Source of the DNA: Oligoflexia bacterium
GTDB lineage: Bacteria > Bdellovibrionota > UBA1018 > CAIPTA01
DNA length: 64,000 bases
NCBI GenBank assembly: GCA_023954355.1
Contig: JAMLID010000009.1
Location: 45,310 to 109,309 of the forward strand
Reading direction: 5' to 3'
Shown: positions 35,724 through 44,541 of the stretch, piece by piece
How the letters are laid out: every line of letters begins with the position of its first letter
Position numbering within the stretch: the first letter of the stretch is position 1
The notes under the pieces: model-generated
The model's input: the letters and a program-made list of their open reading frames with translations, nothing else
The model's database searches: none
What the model was told of the DNA's origin: nothing
Position numbers and translations under genes: made by a program

Positions 35724-36419
35724 GTAAGTCGCACTCACTTTAGCTAGGGTTTTAGATAAAAAGTCAATTTTTAGGTTTTGAGAAAACTTATCGATACTTA
35801 GTGCAATATCTGTATCGGCTTTTCCTGTAGAAAGTTTTTGTGAGAGAAAAGCAGGTCTTCCACTGTCTATAATTTTTTCTTTTGCTTGTTCTGCGCATTT
35901 CATTAAAAACTCTTGGTTCTCGCTAAAGCCCTCAAGAGCAATGGCAACTGCTTGTGCCGCATATTCATCTTCTACGTGACCAGATCCATTAAGTGCAGAG
36001 GGGATCAAGGTGATGGATCCATTCCACTCATTTAAATATTGAATGAGAGTAGAGAAGTTTGTTAGCGAACCAATAATCACTTGCTCAAAGCTTGAGGCTT
36101 GAAACATAGAAGGAGTCCCCGAAGTGGTGGCTACGAGAGAGGGAGTATTACTTTTGCCTAAGGAGAGGGCGACTGAAGGTGAATTATCGTAGCGCTCACG
36201 ACAAGAAATATTTTGAGAAAGCTCTGAAAATACTCGTGACTCAAGAGCCGCTTTTTCTTGTTTTACTTCGTCTAATGAGCGAGAAAGAAAAACATCATTA
36301 CCCAGTGAATATAGAGAGTGAATCGTTGTAGAGCAGCGAAAGATATCAAAGGCCACGGCAATGCCATCATTAAAATGAAAAGGTTCTTGCCACGATTGGA
36401 TGATGATTTTTCTTGTCAT
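35676..36419 (-). CDS. ComB-like 2-phosphosulfolactate phosphatase family protein, read into the EVE gene
   Basis: The ATG at 36419 gives about 247 residues. ComB-family patterns are visible: VAFDIFRCSTTIHSL (near 20), LVATTSGTPSMF (near 97), IGSLTNFSTLIQYL, and LNGSGHVEDEYAAQAVA (near 148). Known members hydrolyse 2-phosphosulfolactate using Mg2+; in non-methanogens the substrate may differ. The last 15 residues (MQYWLMKSE and after) are the start of an EVE-domain protein in the same frame, ended by a frameshift stop, so comB and EVE may once have been a single fusion gene. A Fur-like site lies 108 bp upstream. Confidence 0.7.
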   Translation of the reverse strand: MTRKIIIQSWQEPFHFNDGIAVAFDIFRCSTTIHSLYSLGNDVFLSRSLDEVKQEKAALESRVFSELSQNISCRERYDNSPSVALSLGKSNTPSLVATTSGTPSMFQASSFEQVIIGSLTNFSTLIQYLNEWNGSITLIPSALNGSGHVEDEYAAQAVAIALEGFSENQEFLMKCAEQAKEKIIDSGRPAFLSQKLSTGKADTDIALSIDKFSQNLKIDFLSKTLAKVSATYMQYWLMKSEQTCFSR

Positions 36420-36526
36420 GAATAAAAACGACGCTAACAAAATTCTAGATTTAAGGAAAGCAGACGATTGTTTGTGCGGTGCGCGTAGTTCAAGAGAGTA
36501 GGTGTTTAAATGATGCAAAGTTATTT

Positions 36527-36541
36527 TGAAAATGATTATCA
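36527..36541. promoter_or_regulatory. Fur-box-like operator
   Basis: TGAAAATGATTATCA matches the 7-1-7 Fur consensus TGATAATNATTATCA at all but one position. It lies immediately left of a TTGACC (-35-like) hexamer at 36548-36553 that points towards the small-RNA candidate and rarA, and 108 bp upstream of the divergent comB-like gene. Either transcript, or both, may be iron-repressed. The match is strong for an A+T-rich intergenic region, but chance cannot be excluded. Confidence 0.6.
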
Positions 36542-36582
36542 ATTTCCTTGACCCTTTTCGAAAACTCAAGCAATCTTGATCT

Positions 36583-36706
36583 CGGGATTATATCCCTAAA
36601 CTTTCTATAAGGGGCCTGCCGAACTGGAGGCTTCCATAGAAGGTGGCTCCCAAAAATTGATGTGTGCTATAGGGTAGTTCAATTCTTTGGACTACCCTAT
36701 TTTTTT
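36583..36706 (+). ncRNA. Structured small RNA or leader candidate upstream of rarA
   Basis: A 124-nt non-coding stretch with unusually strong structure. GGGGCCTGCC (36611-36620) pairs with GGTGGCTCCC (36642-36651), 9 of 10 positions including wobbles, and encloses a small TGGA/TCCA hairpin. It ends in a very strong terminator. A TTGACC hexamer lies at 36548, but the -10 is weak, so the 5' end is approximate. Location directly upstream of rarA is where 6S RNA is found in some bacteria, which makes 6S one option; a Fur-controlled sRNA or a rarA leader/attenuator are the others. It does not carry the SRP RNA tetraloop motif. Confidence 0.5.
36669..36706 (+). terminator. Strong intrinsic terminator just before rarA
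   Basis: ATAGGGTAGT pairs with ACTACCCTAT, extended by two more pairs, around an 8-nt loop and followed by seven T residues. It ends 16 nt before the rarA ATG, so it either closes an independent small RNA or attenuates rarA. Confidence 0.93.
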
Positions 36707-36721
36707 GGGTATATTCGATTC

Positions 36722-37990
36722 ATGGATTTGTTTTCTTCTTCCGACAAAGAAACAGCGATTCGAGTGCCTTTAGCAGAACGAATGCGACCAAAAACGCTAT
36801 CTGAAGTAGTTGGGCAAGAGCATCTACTAGGGCCAGGAAAACCACTTAGTAAATTAGAACACCTACCGAGTTTGGTGTTTTGGGGGCCACCTGGAGTTGG
36901 TAAAACAACGATTGCAAAATTGTTAGCTGGAGAAAGACGATTTAAAATCTTATCTGCTGTGCTCGATGGCGTACAAGAGCTAAGAAAAACTATTACTGAG
37001 TTTGAGAATTTTGGTGCTGGAATTTTATTTATCGATGAGATTCATCGTTGGAATAAAGCACAACAAGATTCTTTATTACCCTATGTAGAAAAAGGAGTAT
37101 TTACCTTAATAGGAGCAACTACAGAGAATCCTTCTTTTAGTTTGATTAGACCGCTTCTATCAAGAGCAAAGGTATACGTTTTAAAGCCGATCCCTAAAAC
37201 TGAGCTCATAAAAATTTTAAAAAATGCCATACAAGATAAAGAAAGAGGCTTGGGTAATCGATTTATTGAATGTAGCGATGAAGCAATGGATGCTATTAGT
37301 GAAGATGCTATGGGCGATGTGCGAAAGGCTCTCACCACATTAGAGTCAGCTGCAGAACTAAATCACCAAATTACAAAAGAAACCGTAGAAACGATCTTGC
37401 AAAGAAAAATTCTCTCTCATGATAAAAATGGAGATTCTCATTATGATCTTATCTCTGCTTTTATTAAAAGTATGAGAGGCTCTGACCCACAGGCAAGTAT
37501 ATATTATTTAGCAAGATTATTAGAATCAGGAGAAGATCCTAAGTTTGTTTCAAGAAGAATGATTATTTTTGCCTCTGAAGATATAGGCTTGGCTGATCCT
37601 AGAGCATTATCGTTAGCGGTATCAGCAGCTGAAGCGTTTGATCGCGTTGGCTCTGCAGAGGGGTGGATTCCTCTAAGTCAAGCTGCGGTATATCTAGCGT
37701 TGGCACCTAAAAGTAATTCTACTTATATGGCCTATAAAATGGCAAAAGATGAAGTACTACAATCAGGTGCATTAGCAATTCCCATGCATATTCGTAATGC
37801 TCCAACAGATTTAATGAAAGAACTTGGTTATGGTGAAGGCTATGAATATGCGCATAACCAAGTAGATGCCAAGGTTTCACATAAGCATTTGCCCGAAGAA
37901 ATACAGAATAAAGTTTTTTATTCACCAGGGCAAAGAGGGTTCGAAAAACTGATTTTTAGTCCAAAAAAAGATAAGGAGATTATAAATTGA
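36722..37990 (+). CDS. rarA: Replication-associated recombination protein RarA (MgsA family)
   Basis: RarA is a clamp-loader-like AAA+ ATPase that acts at stalled replication forks. The ATG at 36722 gives 422 residues and the usual beginning (PLAERMRPKTLSEVVGQEHLLG); an upstream in-frame ATG at 36662 lies in the terminator stem region and is unlikely. Walker A is GPPGVGKTT (near 55), Walker B is LFIDEIHRWNK (near 105), and sensor 1 is GATTENPSF. The C-terminal tetramerisation domain contains the conserved ASEDIGLADPRAL. It overlaps mltA by 4 bp. Confidence 0.96.
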   Translation: MDLFSSSDKETAIRVPLAERMRPKTLSEVVGQEHLLGPGKPLSKLEHLPSLVFWGPPGVGKTTIAKLLAGERRFKILSAVLDGVQELRKTITEFENFGAGILFIDEIHRWNKAQQDSLLPYVEKGVFTLIGATTENPSFSLIRPLLSRAKVYVLKPIPKTELIKILKNAIQDKERGLGNRFIECSDEAMDAISEDAMGDVRKALTTLESAAELNHQITKETVETILQRKILSHDKNGDSHYDLISAFIKSMRGSDPQASIYYLARLLESGEDPKFVSRRMIIFASEDIGLADPRALSLAVSAAEAFDRVGSAEGWIPLSQAAVYLALAPKSNSTYMAYKMAKDEVLQSGALAIPMHIRNAPTDLMKELGYGEGYEYAHNQVDAKVSHKHLPEEIQNKVFYSPGQRGFEKLIFSPKKDKEIIN

Positions 37991-39231
37991 AAAAACTACT
38001 CATCGGTATTTTGTTTCTTGCTTCTTGTGCTCGCGCACCCTTAGAAAAGCCTGAAGAAGCTTTTCGTTTATCGCAGGAAAAACCTGTTCTATCAGATAGC
38101 CTATCGTTTGAAAGCTTTCGTGAGGCTTTACGAAAAACCATCGTGAGTTTTGATTCATCTGCGGTGATCCCTACAATTTATTCTTTTGAGCAAAAAGTTG
38201 TCAGCAGAGAAAACTATAAAAAATTTTTATTGGATATAGAAAAAAATGTGCACTCGCAAGATGAACTCATAGAGTTTCTTTCAAAAAATGCCACAATTTA
38301 TGAAGTATATGGATCAGATGAGTATGGAAAAATATTTTCCACTGGTTATTATGATCCAATCTCAAAAGGTAGTCTAAGAAAGACAGAAAAATTTTCTCAA
38401 GCAATTTATAAAACACCACCAGATTTAGTTGTTGTTGACTTAGGCGCTTATGCAGAAAAGTTTCCCGACCTTGAACATTTAAAAAATTTAATCACTGAAC
38501 AAAAATCAAAAAATCCACAATGGAGAGGGCGATATATAGCTGAACAAAAGAAAGTTGTTCCTTATTATACAAGAGAAGAGCTTTATAATCTTCAACCACT
38601 TGCCAATAAAAAATTAGAACTTCTTTATATGGATCCAATTGATGCATTTTTTCTAGAAATACAAGGCTCTGGTTTAATCGATCTAGGGAACAAAAAAGTT
38701 CGTGTGGGCTATGAGAGTCAAAATGGTCATCCATATTTTGCTATAGGTAAAGCTCTACTGGATAAAATTCCCTTAGAAGAAATGAGTATGCAAAAAATTC
38801 GCGAAGCTTTATCAAATATGCCAAGAGAAGAGCAGCAAAGTATTTTAAACCAGAATCCCTCGATGGTATTTTTTCAAACGCTTAAGGGTGAGTCTCTAAC
38901 ATATTCGGGGGCTGAGGTTACTGCTGGTCGCACGATTGCTACAGATCGATACTTTTTTCCTAAAGGATTGTTAGCCTTTTTATCTATTGAGACACCTGTT
39001 TTTTCTGATGGTAATAGCCACGTGCCTACACACTGGGAATCAAAACCAAGATTTGTTTTTGATCAAGACACCGGTGGTGCTATTCGTGGTGGTGGCAGAG
39101 TAGATTTATATATGGGAATGGGTGAAGAGGCTGCACAAATGGCGGGGGTCATGAAGCGAGATGGTCGATTATGGTATTTCGTACCAAACGAAACTTATCT
39201 TGAGCAAAATCTGCAATTGGGGTTAAAGTAG
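37987..39231 (+). CDS. mltA: Membrane-bound lytic murein transglycosylase A
   Basis: MltA cleaves the glycan strands of peptidoglycan from the outer membrane. The TTG at 37987 overlaps the rarA stop and has AGGAG 8 nt upstream. The 414-residue product has a lipoprotein signal (lipobox LAS|C near residue 14). The MltA domain includes YYDP, IQGSGLIDLGNKKVRVGY and the catalytic region DQDTGGAIRGGGRVDLYMG (near 355), with the conserved Asp residues. The C-terminal 3D domain is therefore intact. It shares a transcript with rarA and probably with the two downstream genes. Confidence 0.94.
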   Translation: MKKLLIGILFLASCARAPLEKPEEAFRLSQEKPVLSDSLSFESFREALRKTIVSFDSSAVIPTIYSFEQKVVSRENYKKFLLDIEKNVHSQDELIEFLSKNATIYEVYGSDEYGKIFSTGYYDPISKGSLRKTEKFSQAIYKTPPDLVVVDLGAYAEKFPDLEHLKNLITEQKSKNPQWRGRYIAEQKKVVPYYTREELYNLQPLANKKLELLYMDPIDAFFLEIQGSGLIDLGNKKVRVGYESQNGHPYFAIGKALLDKIPLEEMSMQKIREALSNMPREEQQSILNQNPSMVFFQTLKGESLTYSGAEVTAGRTIATDRYFFPKGLLAFLSIETPVFSDGNSHVPTHWESKPRFVFDQDTGGAIRGGGRVDLYMGMGEEAAQMAGVMKRDGRLWYFVPNETYLEQNLQLGLK

Positions 39232-39235
39232 AGGC

Positions 39236-39700
39236 ATGCTTTATTTTCTTCTCTTATTAATGGGTGTGAATAGTTCACTTGCTCATACTGATGCAAAGTT
39301 TTTTGGATTTTTAGGTATGATATCTATGTCAGACACCTATGGTGGACAGAAAATTGATGACGATCCAATTGAATTATACCGATTGATGAATGTAGAAGAG
39401 AGGCAAGAATCTCTCGGCAAGGGAAAGTCTATAAAACTCGCAGATAAATCATTGACTATTGTTTGTGCGGATCGAACAAATAATGATGTATGTACCATAG
39501 TGGTAAAAAACAGTGATTATGGCCAAGTGTCCCCAGGAAAAATTACTTTCTATGCTGAAGGATCATTAGGACAAGAACTCTCACAAAAATTCTTTTCTAA
39601 TCGTACTGATGGTCATATGCAATTTGAAACTACAGATAAAAAGCTAAAGATTCGTACCGGTTCTTCTTTGTTCTCTCTTGAATTTTTGGCTAGGCCGTGA
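39236..39700 (+). CDS. Small secreted protein of unknown function
   Basis: A 154-residue protein with a short signal peptide (cleavage after SLA near residue 16). The mature domain has two Cys (VCADRT and DVCTIV) and beta-rich character. It is 4 bp after mltA and overlaps the CLC gene by 4 bp, so it is translated as part of that set. I recognise no family. Confidence 0.68.
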   Translation: MLYFLLLLMGVNSSLAHTDAKFFGFLGMISMSDTYGGQKIDDDPIELYRLMNVEERQESLGKGKSIKLADKSLTIVCADRTNNDVCTIVVKNSDYGQVSPGKITFYAEGSLGQELSQKFFSNRTDGHMQFETTDKKLKIRTGSSLFSLEFLARP

Positions 39701-41061
39701 AGCTAGAGCCGCGAATAGTATTAGATGTTGCCGAAGACTCACTTTCATTTGCACAAAAGTGGGTGCGTAGATTTTTTTCAGTAATCCCTTTTAATGAATG
39801 GCCTTATTGGTTTTCTGCTATATTAACAGGATTCATCGTTGTTATTTATGCAAAGTTAGCAAGAACAGCAGAGCTCTATGCTGCGAAATGGTCTGAAGCA
39901 AGTCCATACTATTTATGGATAGTTTCACCTTTCGCTTTTTGGCTAGCTTTTTTTGTCGTAGAAAAAGTAAGTCCTCTAGCTAAAGGCAGTGGGATACCGC
40001 AAGTCATGGCTGCTATCGAGGGATTGAATCGAATGAAAGCCGAAAAATTTTATCGAGATGCCTTTGGTGTGCGGGCGATACTTATTAAAATACTCAGTTC
40101 ATTTTTAGTTTTAATTGGTGGTGGTGCTGTCGGTAGAGAAGGGCCTTCTATTCAAATAGCGGCAGGAATTTTTTATCGATTCGGTTTCTTTGCTAGAAGG
40201 TGGGAAAAACGAATTAGTAATGAAATTATGTTGATTGCTGGAGGTGCATCGGGCCTTGCGGCAGCATTTAATACACCGCTTGGTGGATTAGTATTTGCGC
40301 TAGAAGAGTTATCGCATTCAACATTCACTAGAGTTAAATCATCGATTTTTTCAGCAGTAATTTTAGCTGGAGTCTCGGCTCAGTGGGTGGCTGGGGGAAC
40401 TTACTTATTATTTGGGTACCCAAAGCTTACAGAGTTAGCTGGAGTTAAGGTACTATGGGCTGTTCCCTTTGGGATTGTTTTAGGGCTTGCTGGTGCTATT
40501 TTTGGAAAACTCTTGTTTCGACTTGTTCTCTGGAGAGCAAAACTAAGTAAGGCATGGCTTCATGCTTTACCCATTTTTTTAGGATTATCAATTGCAGCCA
40601 TTATTACTTTTATTGATCGACGTGCCCTGGGTTCTGGAACGCACGAAATCGCTCAACTCTTGTTTGGTGGTCAAATCAGCGAAGATGCGGGAGTCTCTCT
40701 TGTGATTGTGCGTTTTTTTGCTCCTATAGTCTCGTATCTCGTAGGAGGTGCCAGCGGTGTTTTTGCTCCGGCGCTAGCTGCTGGAGCATCCATTGGTTCT
40801 TGGATGAGCACAATTATGGCACCTGATCTTCATTCTTTATTTATAGTTTTAGGAATGATTGGTTTTCTCACGGGCTTTACAAGATCACCTTTTACGGCTT
40901 TTGTTTTAGTTTTAGAGATGACAGATCGACATAGCTCTATTTTTCCTATGATGCTTACAGCAGTTTTTGCCACTGCTGGTGCCGTACTAGTGGACCGAAT
41001 CTCTTTCTATGAGCATATGAAAGAAGCTTATTTAGAGGCTATGGGAACCCCTAAGACATAA
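39697..41061 (+). CDS. CLC-family chloride channel or Cl-/H+ antiporter
   Basis: The GTG at 39697 overlaps the previous stop. The 454-residue protein has about ten membrane segments and the three CLC selectivity-filter motifs: KGSGIPQ (near 105), GREGPS (near 148, with the gating Glu) and SGVFAPAL (near 352). The second Glu needed for proton coupling in antiporters is present in FALEELSHS, so exchange rather than channel activity is favoured. It lacks C-terminal CBS domains. Such proteins help with acid resistance or ion balance. Confidence 0.93.
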   Translation: MKLEPRIVLDVAEDSLSFAQKWVRRFFSVIPFNEWPYWFSAILTGFIVVIYAKLARTAELYAAKWSEASPYYLWIVSPFAFWLAFFVVEKVSPLAKGSGIPQVMAAIEGLNRMKAEKFYRDAFGVRAILIKILSSFLVLIGGGAVGREGPSIQIAAGIFYRFGFFARRWEKRISNEIMLIAGGASGLAAAFNTPLGGLVFALEELSHSTFTRVKSSIFSAVILAGVSAQWVAGGTYLLFGYPKLTELAGVKVLWAVPFGIVLGLAGAIFGKLLFRLVLWRAKLSKAWLHALPIFLGLSIAAIITFIDRRALGSGTHEIAQLLFGGQISEDAGVSLVIVRFFAPIVSYLVGGASGVFAPALAAGASIGSWMSTIMAPDLHSLFIVLGMIGFLTGFTRSPFTAFVLVLEMTDRHSSIFPMMLTAVFATAGAVLVDRISFYEHMKEAYLEAMGTPKT

Positions 41062-41083
41062 ACACTATTTATCGCATAATCTA

Positions 41084-42709
41084 CTAAGATAAATACGGAT
41101 ATCGATAGTTTCTAGGTGGAACAAAAGTTTCTTTAATCGTTCTAGGTGAAGTCCAGCGAATTAAATTGAGTAATGATCCAGCTTTATCATTTGTTCCTGA
41201 TCCGCGGGCTCCACCAAATGGCTGTTGACCAACAACTGCTCCGGTTGGTTTATCGTTGATATAAAAATTACCAGCAGCATTTCTTAATTTCTCGGTAGCG
41301 GTAACTATGGCCTTTCTATCTCTAGAAAAGAAGGCTCCTGTTAGGGCGTACTCACTGGTACTATCGCAGATAGCTAAAGTCTCTTCAAAGGCAGTATCTT
41401 TATATATATAGATTGTTAATACTGGTCCAAAGAGTTCATCCTTCATGGTTTCATAGTTAGGGTCAGTCGTTACGATAACAGTAGGCTCTATAAAGTAACC
41501 TTCAGATTTATTACATTTACCGCCTGCAATAATTTTACAAGAGTCACTTTTCTTGGCTCTCTCTATATAGCCAGAAATCTTATCAAAACTTTTTTCATCG
41601 ATAACAGCACCTACGAACACGCTAAAGTCCGTAGGATCACCCATTTTCACTTCGGATAATTGCGATAAAAAATCAGTTTCAATTTTTGGCCAAATCGTTT
41701 CTGAAATATAAGCACGACTTGCAGCCGAACATTTTTGCCCTTGATACTCAAAAGCTCCTCTTAGTAGAGCCGTGGCTACTGCCCTATGGTCGGCATCAGA
41801 GTGCACAAATACGAAATCTTTACCCCCTGTTTCGCCAACGATGCGAGGGTATGATTTATAGTTCGCAATATTTTCTCCTACACCTTGCCACATTTTTCGA
41901 AATACAGAGGTTGATCCCGTAAAGTGAATTCCACTCATGTCTTGATGATTGAGTAATGCATTCGAGATTTTGCTGCTCGGGCCAGGAACAAAATTGATCA
42001 CTCCTGGAGGAAGTCCCGCTTCCTCTAAAAGTTTCATAATCCAATAACTAGAAAAAAGAGAGTTGCCTGAAGGTTTCCAAAGAACAGTATTTCCCATCAT
42101 GGCTGGCGCTGTAGGAAGGTTTCCTGAAATGGAAGTAAAGTTAAAGGGAGAAATAGCCACGATATGACCTTCGAGTGGACGATATTCAGAGCGGTTCCAT
42201 ACACCCTGGCTGCTACTTGGTTGGTCTTTATAAATTTGCTCCATAAAATATGCATTGAAGCGAAAAAAATCGATCAGCTCGCAAGCCGAATCGATTTCAG
42301 CTTGATGGCAAGTTTTTGATTGGTTGAGCATTGTCGCAGCATTTAGAATTGGCCGATAACGAGTGGCTAATAATTCTGCAGCTTTTAAAAAAATAGCAGC
42401 ACGGTCTTGCCAACTAAAGTGTTCCCAGTCTTTTTTGGCTTTTTGAGCTTCTAGAATAGCTTGGCCAATATCGGCCTCAGTTGCTTGATGAGAGTTGGCA
42501 ATCGTATGTTTATGATAGTGAGGCTCTTCTGTGCTCGACATATTACCGGTGAATATCTCTTTGCCACCTATGATTAAGGGAATTTCTACGGTTTGATTTC
42601 GGAAGCTTTTTAATTGAGACTCAAGCTCTTTGCGTTCAGTAGAGCCTGGTGAATAGTTTAAAACGGGCTCATTTTGCGGCTTCGGTACAGAATAAAAGGC
42701 TTCGTTCAT
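41084..42709 (-). CDS. pruA: 1-pyrroline-5-carboxylate dehydrogenase (ALDH4-like)
   Basis: The enzyme oxidises glutamate semialdehyde (P5C) to glutamate with NAD+, the second step of proline use. The 541-residue monofunctional protein has the ALDH features: SPFNFTSISGNLP (near 190), the general-base Glu in VGETGGKD (near 295), the catalytic Cys in QGQKCSAAS (near 330) and PFGGARGSGTNDKAG near the C-terminus. The long N-terminus and these segments resemble the eukaryotic-type ALDH4A1 rather than the PutA domain. It is monocistronic, convergent with the CLC gene. Proline dehydrogenase is not in the window. Confidence 0.9.
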   Translation of the reverse strand: MNEAFYSVPKPQNEPVLNYSPGSTERKELESQLKSFRNQTVEIPLIIGGKEIFTGNMSSTEEPHYHKHTIANSHQATEADIGQAILEAQKAKKDWEHFSWQDRAAIFLKAAELLATRYRPILNAATMLNQSKTCHQAEIDSACELIDFFRFNAYFMEQIYKDQPSSSQGVWNRSEYRPLEGHIVAISPFNFTSISGNLPTAPAMMGNTVLWKPSGNSLFSSYWIMKLLEEAGLPPGVINFVPGPSSKISNALLNHQDMSGIHFTGSTSVFRKMWQGVGENIANYKSYPRIVGETGGKDFVFVHSDADHRAVATALLRGAFEYQGQKCSAASRAYISETIWPKIETDFLSQLSEVKMGDPTDFSVFVGAVIDEKSFDKISGYIERAKKSDSCKIIAGGKCNKSEGYFIEPTVIVTTDPNYETMKDELFGPVLTIYIYKDTAFEETLAICDSTSEYALTGAFFSRDRKAIVTATEKLRNAAGNFYINDKPTGAVVGQQPFGGARGSGTNDKAGSLLNLIRWTSPRTIKETFVPPRNYRYPYLS

Positions 42710-42949
42710 AGAAAATTGCTCCTAAAAGTTTACTCAACGAAGATTTTTTTTATCGAGTAGAGCGAAAAAAGGCAAGACGAAAATCCCTGAAAAATCGAGT
42801 ATTTAGCGAATATGCCTTGCTTTGGTTATAAGCTACTGATTTTGTTAGTGAAATAAAATAATTAAGTAATATCAGGTGGTTATCTATTGTTTCGAGAGAT
42901 TTTCTGGTTGGGAAAAATGATTTATAGCGTTATTTTTTGGCTTTTTAAT

Positions 42950-42977
42950 TTGACACAAAGCAATAAATCGATATAAT
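42950..42977 (+). promoter_or_regulatory. Consensus sigma-70 promoter for the outer-membrane protein gene
   Basis: TTGACA (42950-42955), 16-bp spacer, TATAAT (42972-42977): both hexamers are perfect. The leader then carries a TTTCCC/GGGAAA hairpin (43003-43019) and GAGGA before the ATG at 43039. The remaining 329-bp gap back to the pruA start shows no further gene. A strong constitutive promoter fits an abundant envelope protein. Confidence 0.9.
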
Positions 42978-43038
42978 GCACAGCGCTATATAAAAAACAC
43001 GATTTCCCGTCAAGGGAAAATGATGAGGACAAAATTTT

Positions 43039-44334
43039 ATGAGAAACACGAAATATACCAATTCTATAGCATGGCTACTGATAGTGGCTTTTGCTATGGC
43101 ACCAGTTTATTCAGCAAATGCTGAATTAGTAGAAGAAGTAGAAGAGGATGTAATTGTTCCAGAAAACAATCTTCCTGTTCAAAAAAAGATAGTATACGTA
43201 AAACCTGCGCCAAAAAAAGTTGTTAAAAAAGTTATCATTCAACCTCAAGTTGAAGAAGAGGATGACTTAGCTTTTGAACAAGAGTCAGCGCAAGTAACTT
43301 CAGTGGCAGTAAATAATACAAATATTAATGCTAACGAAAACGTAGCAACTGCTAGACCTTCAGCAGGTAATACTATTGATAAAGGTATCCAAGATAAAAT
43401 GGATGGTGTTCGTCAGCAATTTGAAGATGCACTAATCAAGTCTTTGGATAGAATTAAAATTTCTGTAGACGATGGCTCTCAGGCTCCTGCTCCTATGACT
43501 ACAACAGAAGTAACTGATTCTGTGGTTGTAAACCAAGCGGCTCCAGTTGCTGTTGAAAATAAAGAAACTTATATCTCTTTAGAAAATGCTCCTAAAGTAG
43601 AAAACTATGATGATAGCGAAGAAGCAGATATCGTTTCGGTTGCTCAAGAAGAAGAAGCTCCAAAGAAGTCAACAGTTAAGGTTTCTCCTGTAATTGGTTG
43701 GACAACTTTAAACTCTGATACCTATAAAGTAGATTCTAAATACACTTTAGGAGTGAACTTTGAAGTAGCTATCGATGAAAACTTAGCTGCTACTTTAGGA
43801 TACTCTTATAGTGAGTTTTCTATTGGACTAGGTGGCACAGCTAACCCTTTCTATAACTACTATTATAACAATAATAATGGATTCTTAAATAACAACACAA
43901 CCACACTTCAATACAATCAGAACGTATTTGATGTTGGTCTTCGTTATTATTTATTCCCTTCTACCTCTAAGTTCAGAATGTTCGTTGGTGGTGGATTCGG
44001 ATACAATAAAGGTTATTTGAACTACCAAAAACAAAGATTCTCTAACTATATGGGAGTTAATCCGTATAGAAACGTAGAGGATTATGAAGTTACCTCTTAC
44101 TTAGGTATCGTAAGCACTGGTGCTGAGCTTCAAGCTTCAAAAACAGTATCTTTCGGTGCAGAGTTTAAATACAGCAATGTATTAAGCTCTAAAGAGAATC
44201 AACCTCTAATCAACTACGGATTCATCCAAAACGGATACGGAAACCAATACCTCAACGATCAACAAATCGTTGGTGGATCAATTTCTGAAGACAGTTTTTA
44301 CTCGATCTTAGGAACAGTAAAAATCGCTTTCTAG
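43039..44334 (+). CDS. Outer-membrane beta-barrel protein with charged N-terminal region
   Basis: A 431-residue protein with a signal peptide cleaved after ANA near residue 29. The next 190 residues are low-complexity, rich in Glu, Val, Lys and Pro, with a basic stretch (KPAPKKVVKKV) that could contact peptidoglycan or the inner face of the membrane. The C-terminal part (about 215-431) is an OmpA/OmpW-like 8-strand barrel of alternating residues, with an Asn/Tyr-rich surface loop (NYYYNNNNG) and final strand ending VKIAF. A consensus promoter and strong terminator frame it, so it is probably highly expressed and monocistronic. Confidence 0.82.
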   Translation: MRNTKYTNSIAWLLIVAFAMAPVYSANAELVEEVEEDVIVPENNLPVQKKIVYVKPAPKKVVKKVIIQPQVEEEDDLAFEQESAQVTSVAVNNTNINANENVATARPSAGNTIDKGIQDKMDGVRQQFEDALIKSLDRIKISVDDGSQAPAPMTTTEVTDSVVVNQAAPVAVENKETYISLENAPKVENYDDSEEADIVSVAQEEEAPKKSTVKVSPVIGWTTLNSDTYKVDSKYTLGVNFEVAIDENLAATLGYSYSEFSIGLGGTANPFYNYYYNNNNGFLNNNTTTLQYNQNVFDVGLRYYLFPSTSKFRMFVGGGFGYNKGYLNYQKQRFSNYMGVNPYRNVEDYEVTSYLGIVSTGAELQASKTVSFGAEFKYSNVLSSKENQPLINYGFIQNGYGNQYLNDQQIVGGSISEDSFYSILGTVKIAF

Positions 44335-44371
44335 TTAATTGAAAAACAAATTTCACTGATCGCGTTCTCGG

Positions 44372-44411
44372 GAACCCTAATGCGAATGTCCTCTCGCTTT
44401 AGGGTTCTTTT
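44372..44411 (+). terminator. Intrinsic terminator after the outer-membrane protein gene
   Basis: GAACCCTAATGCGA pairs with TCGCTTTAGGGTTC (14 bp, one mismatch) around an 8-nt loop, followed by a T-rich tail. Confidence 0.9.
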
Positions 44412-44489
44412 TCGTTTTGTAGTAGTTGAAACACCATGCATCTAATGTGTGTCTAAAAGATAACAGGTGAAATGTCCTTAAAGCTTGTT

Positions 44490-44495
44490 TATAAT
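44490..44495 (+). promoter_or_regulatory. -10 element for the small secreted protein gene
   Basis: A perfect TATAAT about 47 nt before the ATG at 44542. No clear -35 hexamer is found 16-18 bp upstream. Confidence 0.5.
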
Positions 44496-44541
44496 GCAGC
44501 ATATTAAATCTTCGAAGAAGGCTTTGTGAATAGGAGAAAAT

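Noticed and set aside
36420..36569. N-terminal extension of the comB-like protein to 36569
   Set aside because: The extra residues show no family similarity, and they would cross the Fur-like site; the ATG at 36419 matches the ComB beginning.
36583..36706. 4.5S SRP RNA
   Set aside because: The conserved SRP apical sequence (GGAAG loop with GCAGCC partner) is missing, and the closing stem is followed by a separate terminator.
36662..36721. N-terminal extension of rarA from the ATG at 36662
   Set aside because: The extra 20 codons overlap the terminator hairpin and T run, and the family start matches the ATG at 36722.
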